Of a stretch of 64,000 nucleotides of DNA, positions 33,365-45,326 are shown piece after piece. Position numbers and translations under genes: made by a program. The notes under the pieces were generated by a model. It was not told where the DNA came from. It searched no databases and worked only from the letters and a program-made list of their open reading frames with translations. The stretch is taken from NCBI GenBank assembly GCA_038380435.1, contig JAWZYU010000025.1:29674707-29738706 (forward strand). The letters are read 5' to 3'. The stretch comes from Ryuthela nishihirai (Eukaryota; Arthropoda; Arachnida; Araneae; Heptathelidae). The number at the start of each line of letters is the position of its first letter. Within the stretch, counting starts at the first letter, position 1.

Positions 33365-33835
33365 CCTCCCTGCCAGAAGTCAGTAGTTAGTCCTGTTAAC
33401 TGCTGACTAAAAAGTCAAGTTGAATGCTAAAAATCAGAGTTCATTTTCGCGTTAATCTTAGAGTTCAATGCCATAAAATCAGAGTTCTAAGTCGCTTTAT
33501 GAAATCTATAAATTCTCTGCGAATTGGCACATCTTTTACACCTCTATGTACACTACACTTAAATATAAAAGAACTTCTAGATATATCCCGGTGCACTGGG
33601 TCTAAATATTCTTTTTGCGTTAAACAAAAAAAACCTGGTGACTGAAGTAGTTGTCCAAGAGTAAACAGTTTATAAATTAATTCTCTCACTAATAACTGTC
33701 TTTGACGAAGGTATGCTGTACTGGCGGTGTTCATTCGTGCACAGGTGACATACCAGGTAAAAGGCTATGCACACCTTTGGTGACTACCTAGATATCACTT
33801 TCCCGTACGTACCCTCTGACTTTACAGGCTGAACG

Positions 33836-34612
33836 TCATCGACATTGGCGTCGGCCTGACCCATTGTTACCTATAATTGCCATGTTCGCTCCCTCCCCTG
33901 CATAATTTTGATCATCGTAGACATCGAGTCTGACAGATTGCTGCACATGTTTGGGCTGGGAGATAGGACAGTGTTGATTGGACAGTCTCCATGGAGCATA
34001 CATTTCCCTTTTTCTAACTGGAATTTCTCTACCTCTTTCATAGCAGCTTCCTCTATTGGCCCACGGCTCGTGGATTTTCCTCCTGGGGTTACCAGTTACA
34101 GGCCTTCTCTCCTTCTTTCTAATTAACTTACCATATGCTTCCACACTCAGAAGTACCTCCTTCCGCAGATTTGCTACTACTGCGCATAGCACTTTAATTT
34201 CTCCGCTACTCCCAGTGCTATTGTCTGTACCATCAGTCAAACTTAAAGGTAGCTCTTTTACCTCTGCCCTTTTGGCATCACCAAACGGTCCATGCAACAA
34301 CAGATGGTCTTTTACTGGGTGTTTTTCTTCGTTCAGCATCCCCTTTCTGATTATTGTCAGGTCTGCCCCCGAATCCACGACTGCTCTATCTGTCTCATCG
34401 CCACCTCTGATTCGAACCTCTTTATAATCTACTGGGATACGTATCTTTCCCTGTTCCATTACTCGTCTGCTTGGACTTGGTTTTGAATGTGTGGTAACCC
34501 TTCCTATCATTGCCTCACAAATATCTTCAGAATTCTGATCCAAGGTGCTAACTTGGTATACCTGAGTTCGACTCTCACGGTCCCCAGTTCTCAGTGGGCA
34601 ATCTCTCATCAA
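33836..34612 (-). pseudogene. Zinc knuckle and retropepsin-like protease region
   Basis: The frame begins in the second half of a CCHC zinc knuckle (C-x2-C-x4-H-x4-C, about 34590-34640), which binds nucleic acid in gag proteins. It continues to VVDSGADLTII near 34370, the D-S-G active site of LTR-element aspartic proteases that process gag. After about 130 further residues the frame is basic and low in similarity, with no RT motifs before 33836. The zinc knuckle is out of frame with the upstream gag frame, by mutation or programmed frameshift; sequence alone cannot tell. Confidence 0.75.
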
Positions 34613-35770
34613 ATGTTGATCGGATCTACATTTATGGCACCTCTTACCTTTGGGACATTTCTATATTCAGCTAAATTAACTGCCGGTTGATACCTTCTGC
34701 TCGAATAATTTCTCTCTGAGTCTATCCTCTGCTGGGGGGAAACAACACGTTTTGCATATTGCCTATGCCTTACCTCTTTAAAAGTTAGGACCTCTTCCAT
34801 TTCGTTTACACTGGCTAGATGGATTTCTGCCCACGTGGCTATTTCGTCTGCTTTTGCCCATGACTCCGCCTCTTTCTGTACTACGTAAGCATGAGTGTCT
34901 TGAGGAAGGCTATCACGTAATTTATCCGACACTATCAGGTCCATAAGCTCTTCAAATTTTGTCACCTTCCTACTTTGGACGTAGTAATCCCAGCTATTTC
35001 TGAGCCTCGAGGCTACTGATTATATGACTCATTCGGTTCTTTCGCGATAGTTTCAAACTTTCTCTTGTACGCAGAGGGAGTGAGCTTAAACTCTTTTAAT
35101 ACGGCCTCTTTAACTTGCTTATAATTAGTAAAATCCTCTGCACTTAATTTTCGAAAAACATGGTTTGCATATTTACCGTCTAAAAAAGAAGTGATGACTT
35201 TGCCTTGAAACTCCTCTGGTACTTCATATATCTTAAATCCCCTTTCCGCTGTCTCAAAGAGATTTATCACCTCTTCTGGGATTTTAGGGCTTCCAGCTAA
35301 CATATTCCCCAATAATTTTATATAATTAGCCAGCCGCGCATCTGCTGGATTACTAGAAACTGCCACCGTTTGCACATCACCCCTCTCCTCGTTTGCATTC
35401 CTCATTTGCAGTTCCAGCATTCTATACTCATGCTCTCTCTCCTTTTCCCTTTCTGCTGCCTCTCTCTCTTCCCTTCTCAGCTGCATCTCTAACCTCATCC
35501 TTTCTAATTCAAAATCATATCCAATCCTTTCTTTAGCTCTCTGCTTTCTGGTCCGCTCTGCAGCATATCCGTATCGTTGTCATTGCCATAATCCCTCAAC
35601 CCTCTCATGTCTTCCGCAGCATCAGACTCTCTGTCTATTGTCACCTCCTCGCTTCCCAGGCACTCCCTGAAGCACCACCCTGGCGCTATCCCTTTCTGTG
35701 ACTGTGTAGCCTCGCCTTAACTCATCCCTTTCCCTATCGCGACCACTCCTAAGCTCCATTTTAGCTCGTA
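34609..35770 (-). pseudogene. Gag polyprotein, frameshifted
   Basis: The main frame (35498-35013) starts with a highly charged coiled coil (REEREAAEREKERE) and continues into a helical gag core ending KLTPSAYKRKF-like. A stop just after ESYNQ is caused by a one-base frame change, and the protein resumes at 34965 (KFEELMDLIVSDKLR) down to about 34650. An acidic N-terminal segment at about 35540-35760 lies in yet another frame. The family forms the particle that packages element RNA. With at least two breaks this copy cannot make intact gag. Confidence 0.75.
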
Positions 35771-36144
35771 CAGGCCTCTGCCATATCTAACTACTCACCC
35801 CTAGAGTAAGAGGATACTTACCTCCGATGTGACGACAGGAACGAACCGCCTCGTCAATCTGCCACCTGAAGCACACAGTCGGAACACTCTTGGCAGTATC
35901 AGCCTTGCGCTGGTCAGCTCCCAGTGGATGTTGAACTTTTCCGTCACCTTCACAGCTTTTTCCACAGTTCGAACGTGATGCACGATTCTTCAGGTACCTT
36001 CACAGCTATTCTATCGCCTGAAGCACACCGCAGAACACTCTTGGCAGTACAGCCTTGTTCTGGTCAGCTCACAATGGATGAACTCTTCCGTCACCTTCGC
36101 CGCTACTTTTACCTCTGTTGCGTACTGGCGGCTGCGCCACTTTG

Positions 36145-36754
36145 TGATGTTGCTTCTTCATTTGTTTGTCTATTGGGACCACTTAGGAATGTCCCCTAAG
36201 TTCGATCGCAATACGCGATGGGTGAAAGAGTTTTTCAGATAAAATCAACGGTTTTATCACAATTGCAGAGACTGAATACTGTCGCTCCTCCGGAATAAAT
36301 TGGTTCAACTTCAGACTTTACTTAAAAATAACAATTATTTATTGAACCTTCCAAACATGCTTGATAGAACAAGGACATATGCTCAATTACATAGCATTAC
36401 AACAACACCAGCTTACTATGCCTGTTCAGCAGTATTCACAGAGCCCAATGCCGTTATTACCAGTCGGCATTTCCCAGCTTTACAACTTTTCGCCTGCACG
36501 CTTTCTTTCCTCGACTGGCTCTCTCTTCCTCCTCATTGTTGCCAACTCTTTCTCTTTCTCTCTCCGCCTTGACCATCTGGGATGTCCGCCAGCAGCGGGG
36601 TGACCTCCGTCTTCTCCAGGCACTGCTACTTCAATTAACTCTCCAGATGCTGGGACAGAGGGCCTCCCACGTAGCATATGCCTTGTTGGTGAAATCCAAA
36701 ATAATATACAAAACCCGAACAAAAAAAATATTTAAAAAGGCCTCTAGCCTGACA
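36145..36754 (-). repeat. 5' LTR
   Basis: This 610-bp direct repeat differs from 32755-33364 at about 26 positions and carries the promoter end for the minus-strand genes. Confidence 0.9.
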
Positions 36755-36925
36755 ATATATGTGTAGCATATATATTTAAACAAAATTTATAAAAATTTAT
36801 GTTTGTTCTGAAAACCAGCCACAGGCAGACTGCAGGATAGGCAGTCGGCCACAAACGTTGTGCCACCTCCAAAATACAACCATTTTACAACATTACCTCT
36901 GATAGGCATACTACATACAAAAGGT

Positions 36926-37681
36926 CTAAATGTCCACGTCACACGAAGTTCAACGGGTCAAAGAAGGTCGGCAAAGGGGTTGCACTGTACAACTGTTAGG
37001 AGACAGATGGTAACCTCCATTCAAGACGATTAAGCATGTTCTTTGATATGCAAAAGATGTGGCTCTCCTTTACCTGAGGGGGCGGGGGTGGCTCAGTCGG
37101 TAGCGCACCAGGCTCGTAATCTCTAGTTCCCAGGTTCGAGTCCCAGCTGGGTCAGCGTTGAGATTTATCTCCACAAATATTCCCCACCCTGCCCACGGTC
37201 AGTAGGGGACACCGATGGGTTTGGAAAGGCCGCCGTCCGTCGGATGGGACGTTAAGCCGTGGCCCCGTGTGCAGGAGAACACGCTGGACGTTTAGCCGTG
37301 GCACTGTGTACGTTAAAGAACACGCTGGATGGCCTTGACGAGAGGCTATCTTCTGTCTCCCAACAGCTATTCCAGTGGGTCCACTACCCGAACCTTCTCT
37401 GAGTCTTCGGAGTCCATGTGACCTGGCCATTTAGTCCATGGTGTGCAAAAAAGTGCCGCTCAGAGGTAAAACAACCCAACCCAACCCTGTACCTGTGGCC
37501 AAGTTTTAACATTCCATATGACGGATAGCGTCTTTATTCAAGTCCGGCTATGTCTTCTTTCTCATCGAGTGTAGGATGAATGATATTGGAGATTAATCTC
37601 AGCGCTGGAGAGTTGGGATTCGAACCTGGAAACCGCTTATTAGGACCTGGCATGATACCGACTTAACCAAACCCCACCTCC
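36926..37681 (-). repeat. tRNA-derived SINE split by a younger SINE
   Basis: This is the counterpart of 18373-18711. The two parts (36926-37076 and 37486-37681) rejoin exactly when the inserted SINE is removed. Confidence 0.75.
37077..37485 (+). repeat. Young full-length SINE nested in another SINE
   Basis: The element starts AGGGGGCGGGGGTGGCTCAG and ends GTAAAACAACCCAACCCAAC. It is flanked by CCTTTACCTG and CCTGTACCTG, a 10-bp target-site duplication with one difference. It has clean boxes A (TGGCTCAGTCGG) and B (GGTTCGAGTCCCA). It is absent from units 1 and 3, so it is the best local reference copy of the family. Confidence 0.9.
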
Positions 37682-37749
37682 GGTCTTTGTGATTAGGTTA
37701 TATATCCCGTTATGTACAAAAAATGTGCCGTTGAGAGGTAAAACAACTT

Positions 37750-37860
37750 ACTCTCGCCTTGAAATCTAGAATTATTTAATTAGCCTTGAATTCTAGAATA
37801 ACCAAGATACTTCGCCTTAAAATCTAGAATAACCAAGATACTTTTGCTTCCTCATTTACA
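37750..37860. repeat. Short tandem repeat, unit 2 only
   Basis: A roughly 35-bp unit (GCCTTGAAATCTAGAATAACCAAGATACTT) occurs about three times, where units 1 and 3 have one. Confidence 0.7.
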
Positions 37861-37944
37861 AGACATGTAACACTCAGTTGGGGCTTTCCAAATTACTCGA
37901 GTTGCCTGCATTACTAGTTTGATGCTCTAAATCCCTAACTTTAT

Positions 37945-38274
37945 TGGGTGGTGGTGGCTCAGTTCGGAAACGCGCCAGTAATCTGGGGTTCCTAGGTTCG
38001 AGTCGCACCTTGCCCAAGTTTGAGATTTATCTCCTCAAAATTCCATGCCCAATCAATCGGTCAATAGGGGGCAGTGATGGTCATTGAAAATGCCACTGTC
38101 TACCTTTTGGGACGTTAGGTCGTGGCTGTGTGTACGGAGAGTCATAAGGTGTGCTGAATGGAACACGCTGAATGGCCTTGATGAGAGGATTCCATCTGTC
38201 TTCTAACTTGTCCATCCCCAACCATATCTGAGCTCTTGGGGTATTGTGGTTTGACCATGGTGTGGAAAAAATGC
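37945..38274 (+). repeat. tRNA-derived SINE; right palindrome arm, unit 2
   Basis: This is the counterpart of 18958-19272. Confidence 0.7.
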
Positions 38275-38439
38275 AGGACTTATTGTCCTATGAAAATGTA
38301 TGATTCAAAGCAAACCTAGAAAGTTCATGAGTTCTAAACAACTTTCTTCTTTTAGTGTCGTTTATTTTTAACAAAGGCAGGAAAAAGGAAGAGAAATTTT
38401 GAAGATGCTACACATCATACCCACATACAAAATCCTCGT

Positions 38440-38642
38440 GGCAGCCATGGGCTACCTAGGTCCAACCAGAATGTGTAAATGTCCTCTCCAGACATGTCTG
38501 TTCTGAGCTACTGCTGCTGCATTAGGCCACTCTAAGTCAGTTCTAGCAAAGATCCGGTTAGACATTGTCCGCTCATCGCTTCCTAGGTCTCCCTCTTTTT
38601 TCTGAAAGCCTTAGGCACACTGTTCATAATCCTGTTTGCTAA
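38440..38642 (-). mobile_element. LINE 3'-end relic, left part
   Basis: This is the counterpart of 19445-19648 and is interrupted at the same base by the CACTG element. Confidence 0.8.
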
Positions 38643-40920
38643 CACTGGACAACAAACAAAAAGGCTTTGAAATGAAAATAGCCAATCATTACTAATTTCG
38701 AGGTGCCACACACGAAAATGACAATAAAATTTGTCGATAGGCTCTTGTTTAGGAGAGACAGAGATGGTCACGTATAAACGACTCAGTCCGCATTGAGTAC
38801 ATAGGTAACCATTTGACCTTGTATTTGGTAACATTGTATTTTAAACTCCAGATTGCAACGTATTGCAATGTATTGCATCATCCCGCCATACACATAACCT
38901 CGGGAGGTATGGCATCATTGTCTGATGCAATGTAGCTGAGTTATGACATCGTGGCTTTACAATTGCGGACAAAATATGATGCAATCATTAGTTGTAAGCG
39001 ACGTCTCTCGTAGGATGAGAAAGTCTTTGAACGACTCCCACTTACCACTGAGTCATAAGTACAACAAAGTGATCCTTGCAGTTTTAATTCAGCAGTAGTG
39101 ACGCCTCGTAGCTGTTTTAATGGTGTAGATACATTTTGTTACATTTGCGGGGATGTGACATTTGCAAGTCAGAAAAGGGTCATCACTCCAATAGTGAAAG
39201 TGGCATATGAGTTTATTTTGGATGCAAGATCGGGGACCAGGACGAGGCCTGGGCACCACACATATGCTGCAGTACATGGGCAAGAAATCTTCCGAAGTGG
39301 CTGAAAGGTGAAAAAGTGGCAATGCCATTTGCTGTTCCTATGGTTTGGAGAGAGCCAAGCAATGACTCAAATGAATGTTACATCTGCATGGTTTCCCCAG
39401 TTTCTGAAGGTATCACAAGGAAAAAAATGTGGACAATAGCGTACTCGAATATAAAATATGCTCTCCTATCAGTTCTGCATGGTGAAGGCCTCCCCGTTCC
39501 CGAACCTCTGAAAGAATTTTTCATTTATTTAGATGACGAGGAAGGAGGCGAATTGGCGTCGGGTTCTCCGCAGTTTCGGTGTCTAATGATGGTCCATATG
39601 TCTGCCACAGTGCGTCATCTGCGCCACAAATTCATACCAAAGAAGAAACGAACGAATCTGTTCCTGATCTGGAGCTGTCCAAGGCCAAAGCAGAGTTACA
39701 TGGATCAAGACTTAAACATATAATTTTCTCAAGGAAAATGTCCGAGTCACTTCGTTTCGAACTCATCACCTTACTTCAGAAAGGAAGATGATCTTGTGTT
39801 CTGCTTCGATGTAGATGGCCTGATGAATGCCCTACGAATCAAACATGACATTCAAGAATGGCGACTATTAATAGCGTCCTCGAAATTGAGTCTCAAGACA
39901 CTGTTGCTGCATAATGGAAATCGACTTCTATTCATTCCTACCGGACATGCTAAAAGAAACCTACGACAACCTAAAATAACAAATATGGCTGGCATGTCTG
40001 TTGTGATTTGAAGGTAGTGTCTCTGTTGATGGGTCTGCAGCTGGGATGTACGAAGTACTGTTGTTTCTCATTCGAATGGGACAGCCGAGCAAAGAATTTA
40101 CACTTTGTGAAGGGAAACTGGTCTCAGTGGAAATCTCTGAAGGTCAGAGAGAAAAATATGGAAGACCCAGCAGTGGCAGAAACGCACAAAATCTTGCTAC
40201 CGTCCCTACACATCAAACTGGTTGTGATGAAAAACTTCGTAAAAGCCACTGCATCAGCTTTTAAGTACTTGGCTGACAAATTTCCTCGACTCGGGAACCG
40301 AAAATTAAAGAGGGATTTTTATGGATCCCCAGATCCGCGAGCTGTTCCGAGACCAGATATTCGACAATCTGCTTCAGGGTGACGAGAAAAAGACTTGGGA
40401 CGCATTTCATCTGGTGCCAATTAAATTCCTCGGGAATGTCAGGACAGACAATTACAAGAAACTGGTTAAGGGCATGTTGTCTCTGTATCACAAACTTGGC
40501 TGAAATATGTCCTTAAAGATCCCATTCTCCATTCCCACTTAAGAGTTCTTCCCCAGACAACTGCGACATAATTAGTGATGAGCACTGTGAACGTTTTCAC
40601 CAGGACATTGCAACGAAGGAGAAACGATATTAGGGAAACTGGTCCACTTCAACGTTGGCTGACTAGTGTTGGACGCTCATCAGAGATGATCCTGAGCAGC
40701 TGTCAAAACGACGGGCAATGAGACGTCGGAAGTAGGAGCATAGTTTTACCGATATATGTCATATGTACGTATTACTCTATTATATAAGAAACTATTGCGA
40801 ATATCTCAGAAATCGTAGCCAATTTTCATTGTCATATTCGGGTTCAGCACCTTGAAATCTTTAATAAATGGCTACTTTCATATCAGAGGAATGACTTTTA
40901 TGAGAATTTGTTGCCCAGTG
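38643..40920. mobile_element. CACTG-terminated DNA transposon, fuller copy (2278 bp)
   Basis: The ends read CACTGGACAACAAA and TTTGTTGCCCAGTG, with the same extended imperfect TIRs as 19649-21148. The LINE resumes at 40921 with CAATCTGC, matching CAATCT in the intact LINE. It carries one long gene relic on the plus strand. It lies at the same locus in units 1 and 2 and, in remnant form, in unit 3, so insertion predates duplication. Confidence 0.75.
39098..40738 (+). pseudogene. Transposon-borne gene of unknown function (frameshifted)
   Basis: Successive frames at 39098-39304, 39316-39723, 39579-39791, 39796-40011, 40008-40382 and 40321-40503 give a roughly 500-residue protein without introns. 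In order I see a Cys pair (CYICGD), a second Cys pair after MVWREP (CYIC), an acidic stretch (LDDEEGGE), a block DLELSKAKAELHGSRLK, then HNGNRLLFIP. A Cys-bearing block around TKYCCFSFEWDSR, LPSLHIKLVVMKNFVK, DEHCERFHQDI and a C-terminal RRAMRRRK follow. I recognise a multi-copy family annotated as uncharacterized in several invertebrates but know no activity. Being the sole gene inside the TIRs, it is a candidate transposase or accessory protein. At least five frame breaks or stops inactivate it. Confidence 0.7.
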
Positions 40921-41065
40921 CAATCTGCAGCTATGCATACGGGCAACATGGCCAAACTAACGCAGTCTCTCTCTGAACAATATGCAGCTCAAAGGAGGTT
41001 GGTGACTCCTTCTTCTAAACTCATCATTACTTACAAAGTCGAACCAATTAATGTTCAAGATACAC
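40921..41065 (-). mobile_element. LINE 3'-end relic, right part
   Basis: This is the counterpart of 21149-21300. Confidence 0.75.
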
Positions 41066-42950
41066 GTCAGTAAATTAAAAAGTAATAAATAAATTAGTGC
41101 ATAATAAATTAGTAATCTAAATTAATCGTCAAACTAAGTTCTACATTAACGCGTACCTCAGGTGACGACAAACATAGTACTCTTCCCGATTAAGTTACAC
41201 AGGAACAATTCTCGATGTTCGCGACTTAGTCACGTAAAGGTGTTAGTTGAGACGAAGGATCGATTATTTTAAACGATCGTAAGATTGCACCAGTAGTTGA
41301 GCGAAGAGCAATATTGCAAAAGAAATATTTTAAATATGGGATTCAGTCATATTCTGATCAACATAAGTTTCAGCCATTTTTTAAATTCCATTTCGAGAAA
41401 GCAATTCTAGTGGATTTCCTTCCACTTTCAATTAATATTTCGGTGATACTTTTCTGAAGTATTTCATAATAATCATCCATCATTTCTCTTATGTCAGTTC
41501 CACCTATAAAGTAAAGACCCAGTTGAATAAATTCAAATTACATTGAGCCGTAACGTTATCAATGTGAAAAAATACAACTGTCGAAGAAACATTTACCTCG
41601 GATATATAGCATATATCGTGTTCACCAAGTTATTTTTCCAAATGGGAGTATTAATTCCCAAATAGGCAAATTCCAAAAAGAAAAATTCTCTTTCTTAGAG
41701 AGAGATACGGATCGATAGCAAGTAGGATGCCTGACGCCCGCGTTTTACAGACGCATAAAATCCGAATGTTCAGAGGAAATGGTTGAGTTCTTCTGTGTTG
41801 TATGACGGAAAATTTCTGAGTGTAAACCTACGTTTGATATTAAAAATTCTAGTTTATTCTGATAGATGCAAATATAGTTCAAAAATATGCATCGTTACGA
41901 AAAACTTCTGCGATGACAGAATATTCATTTCCTCATAGTGTAACGACAGAAATAATGCCGGCTCTTTTGTGATTCCGTATAAAATACTGAATACGTGGAA
42001 TTAACCAGAATTTTCATCTTCTCTGAATTGTCTTAAAATGCGCAAGAGATTGTACGATCTTTGAAGGGTTTCCTGTGAATAGTCCAATTATTCAGAAGAT
42101 TCTGAAATATTTGAGGAAAATGCCAGAAAGTAGAGATTTTACAATCAAATGATTTAAGATAAACAAATTATATTCCTTCCCAAAGAGACAAATTCCGAGA
42201 ACAAAACCTTTTGCTTTAGAAAGCGACAAGTAAATAGAATTTAGAATATATGAAGAACTTGGTTTACAGACGGAGAAATGCAGATATATATTAGAGGAAA
42301 ATCTGGAACAATTACAAGCTCTACTGTCAAAAATTAAGGCAGAAGACTTCAATTGGTTTCCAACTGTAAGAGAAGCAAATGCCAGTGATAACTGCATACA
42401 CTTCTTAATAACGATGGTAAAATATCTGTTTGGTCATAACAGAGGAGAAAAAGGGAGTTTACCATATTAACTATTTAACATCGTTCACGTCGAGTTTATT
42501 GTCATTCTCCACATTTATAAGATTATGAATAACTTTTATGGACAATTATACTTTATTTTCGGAAACTGTGACGATGAATGCTGAATGCTGCTGACTTATT
42601 GTGATTATTTTGAACAATCTAAAGCTCTTCAGGAAAGCATGAGAGATTTGAGATTTTAAGAACCTTCAGAAAAGGAGTTTAGAGATTATCTTCTATTTCG
42701 AAACGGCTATGCATCTATTTCTCTGAAACCATTTTCAACTATTTTTGGGTATACTGCTGCTTGCATCGGCGTTTCAAGGTTTGTGACCTCTCATACACAG
42801 ATAAACTGCATCTATTTGCTAGTTATTTACTTCAGTCACTGTAGTAAATGATTAATGCAATTGCTGATACTAATTACTAGATCTGAATGTCGAATTGCTC
42901 GAATCCTGCATTCGTATGGTGGTATAACAAAATTACCTTTGTTTAAATAT
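41066..42950 (+). other. Gr3 upstream region
   Basis: No gene is visible. It is collinear with 21301-23200 and 56420-58290. Confidence 0.5.
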
Positions 42951-43146
42951 AGTTCAAAACAATTCCTTTAATAAATATTTCTATAATTCAAAACGCAATT
43001 GTTTTAACTTGCATGCATATAAATTAAAACAAACTGTTTAGATGCACATGTCTAAATGAAACTCTCTTAATGACTCTGTAATTCTAAACGAACTGTTTAA
43101 ATGAGTATGTCTGAGTTTAAGGCAGACTGCTTTAAAGAGTAATGTT
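42951..43146. repeat. 35-bp promoter-proximal minisatellite, Gr3
   Basis: Degenerate units with TTAAAACAAACTGTTTA cores end at the TATA-like box. Confidence 0.7.
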
Positions 43147-43152
43147 TATAAA
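43147..43152 (+). promoter_or_regulatory. Candidate TATA box, Gr3
   Basis: TATAAA lies 135 bp before the ATG, as in Gr2 and Gr4. Confidence 0.4.
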
Positions 43153-43286
43153 CACGGTTTGATGCGTACATCTTTGAATGAAGAAAACTTCATTCATTAT
43201 TGATTAGGTGAGCGTCAAAACGTATTCGTTCGCAGCACGGAATTTTTGAAAACTAACTTATCAACTAATTTCTTAACAACTGTAAA

Positions 43287-44563
43287 ATGATTCGTACAAA
43301 CGAAACTACTTGTCCTAAACACCATTCGAGGAATACACAAAGTCGAATTAATGCACACAGATCACCTAATTACATTCTGCCAGTCTCACAGGAAAGCCTA
43401 GGAGAAGCTAAACACTTACCTAACAAAAGGTCCGATTTAAGTCTCATAATGAAAATACTGGCTTTAACAGGACTCGGAATTTTTCAAAAAAATCACGGAA
43501 AACGAAGCTGGATTCAAACTATTCTTGGCCACTTGATCCCTTTTGGTATCCATATATTTTTCTTCTTCACCTTATCCAATTTATTATTTTCAGCAATCGT
43601 GTCACGAAAAGTTAGTTTAAAAATTCAGATTTCTTCTACATTAATAAAAATGGCAACATGTGTCTTGTGGCATGTTCTGAGAGTTCGACAGCATCGTTTA
43701 CTCACTTTGTTCCTGAGTTTGAATGAACTTAGAGCTGAGGAATTTCATATCCATAATCCTCATTCTCTGAAACCATGGATCAGAATTTACACCTGCTTGA
43801 TCGTTTTAAATCCCATATTTTGGGCATCTTTAACATTAGCTTTTAACACGGAATCTGATTTTCGCGTTTACCTTAATTATCACATGTTCGGCATAACACT
43901 TGATAAAATATCACTATCGATTTATCTGTACACATACTTGTACCAAATATTGAATTTTGCAAACTTATACTTTATCAACAGCATTTTGACTATGATTTAT
44001 GTTTTCCTGTGCAACCAATTACAGAGAATGCTAAATGTTTGCCACGACGCTTTGCAAAAGAACTAACCTTACCTACTGAACCTAATTCTGTTTTTCAGAG
44101 CATTAAAATTTATCGCAAAATCTCATCCACTATTGGTCTGATGGAAGATGCACTCTCTTTTCCAATATTTTTGGTGACTGTTGAGAATTTCTTTATTCTT
44201 TTTACAGTCTTCGGTAACATGCTTGGTTTCTCAAAATATCCTGTCACACCCTCCGTGATAATCAGCTTATTCGGATATTTCCTCAACGGTATCGTATCAT
44301 TTTTGGCTGTTACATTTTCTGCAGCAAAAGTAAATGAAAAGCAGGAGGAAATTCAAATTACTCTGTCGGATATTTCGGAGAATGTGGGAACAACATCCAG
44401 TCATCGTACCGACATTAATTTATTTTTATTAAAGATTATTAACGCGAAAAATGTTAATGTTTTATCAGGATGGAAAATGTTCAAGTTTTCAAGAAGCTTT
44501 ATTCTTTCTGCTTTCGGAACTCTGTTTACTTACAGTTTACTAATTCTTGAACTTAAATCGTGA
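43287..44563 (+). pseudogene. Gustatory receptor Gr3, one-base frameshift
   Basis: The sequence is nearly the same as Gr2 and Gr4 but one base shorter. Where Gr4 reads AAGAACCTAACC this copy reads AAGAACTAACC at about 44058-44068. That creates a TAA stop after residue 259, within the intracellular loop after TM4. The second half (44067-44563) stays open in the shifted frame to the normal stop and retains TM5-TM7 and the TY-x5-E end. With the break the product would have four of seven membrane segments and could not form a channel. Everything else is intact, so this is a very young pseudogene, an allele, or a sequencing error. Confidence 0.85.
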
Positions 44564-45326
44564 ACAGAATCTTCAAAAAAAATTTAAAATTGCTTCCAAA
44601 TTTTGATATGTTAAAGAGTATATTCGTTTTGCCAACTATTATTAATATTTATTGAGTTCCGAATATAATAAGCATATTCTAATGCACCATGTTCATGATT
44701 TTGTTAATATTATGTCTATGGTTTTGTCACTTTATAACATAATCAAGAGATATAAAATACTGTATATGAAACAAAAATAATTTCCGGACCCAGTTCTGTC
44801 GTTCTTTGTAGAGTGTTCTATTTATCATGAGAAATTCCGTTGTAAAGAAAAATAATGCATTGTATTTTAGGTTAATACAAAATGCTCTGAAACAGAAATC
44901 TAGAAGATCAGAATTTGTAGAAAAGAGTCTTCAAACCTGAAGCATTAAGGAAAAGAAAAATATCATATGATTTAAATATTTTTAATTGCAATATTATTTT
45001 ATTAATTCATTTTTACGAAAACAACACTATACACCACACCCGAAATTGTATTTTTCCTCGTGCCACGGAAAACGATTTGTTGCTATTTTATCTGAATATA
45101 TGGCGACCTAATGTGTGCAATCCTCGGGCTCCTTTAACTTTTTGTTAAGTTTGTACATTAATCTCCGCAGACACAATATTCAGTTGTTTGATTTCATGAA
45201 AATTTTTCATGAATCTTTTGCATCTTTTCATGCATCTTTTCATGCATCTTTTGCTGGCAAAATATAAAGAGAAAACTATAAACCTTCAATGGTAATAAAA
45301 ATGAAATTACTACTTTTTTGCAGGGA

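Larger units (their letters stand above)
32755..36754 (-). mobile_element. Non-autonomous LTR retrotransposon (gag + protease only)
   Basis: Two 610-bp LTRs bound an element of exactly 4000 bp whose genes read on the minus strand. In that orientation the LTR starts TGTCAGGC and ends CAACATCA. The primer-binding site TGGCGCAGCCGCC lies just inside the 5' LTR (about 36128-36140), and a purine tract GGCAGGGAGG abuts the 3' LTR at 33365. ATATATG flanks both ends; the empty site is seen at about 54830-54850. Only gag and protease are found; there is no reverse transcriptase, RNase H or integrase, so mobility would need helper enzymes. About 26 LTR-LTR mismatches (about 96% identity) and absence from units 1 and 3 indicate a fairly recent, unit-specific insertion. 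Confidence 0.85.

Noticed and set aside
37077..37160. tRNA genes suggested by A-box and B-box motifs here and at other SINE heads
   Set aside because: No complete cloverleaf or acceptor stem is formed, and each head continues into the same SINE body.
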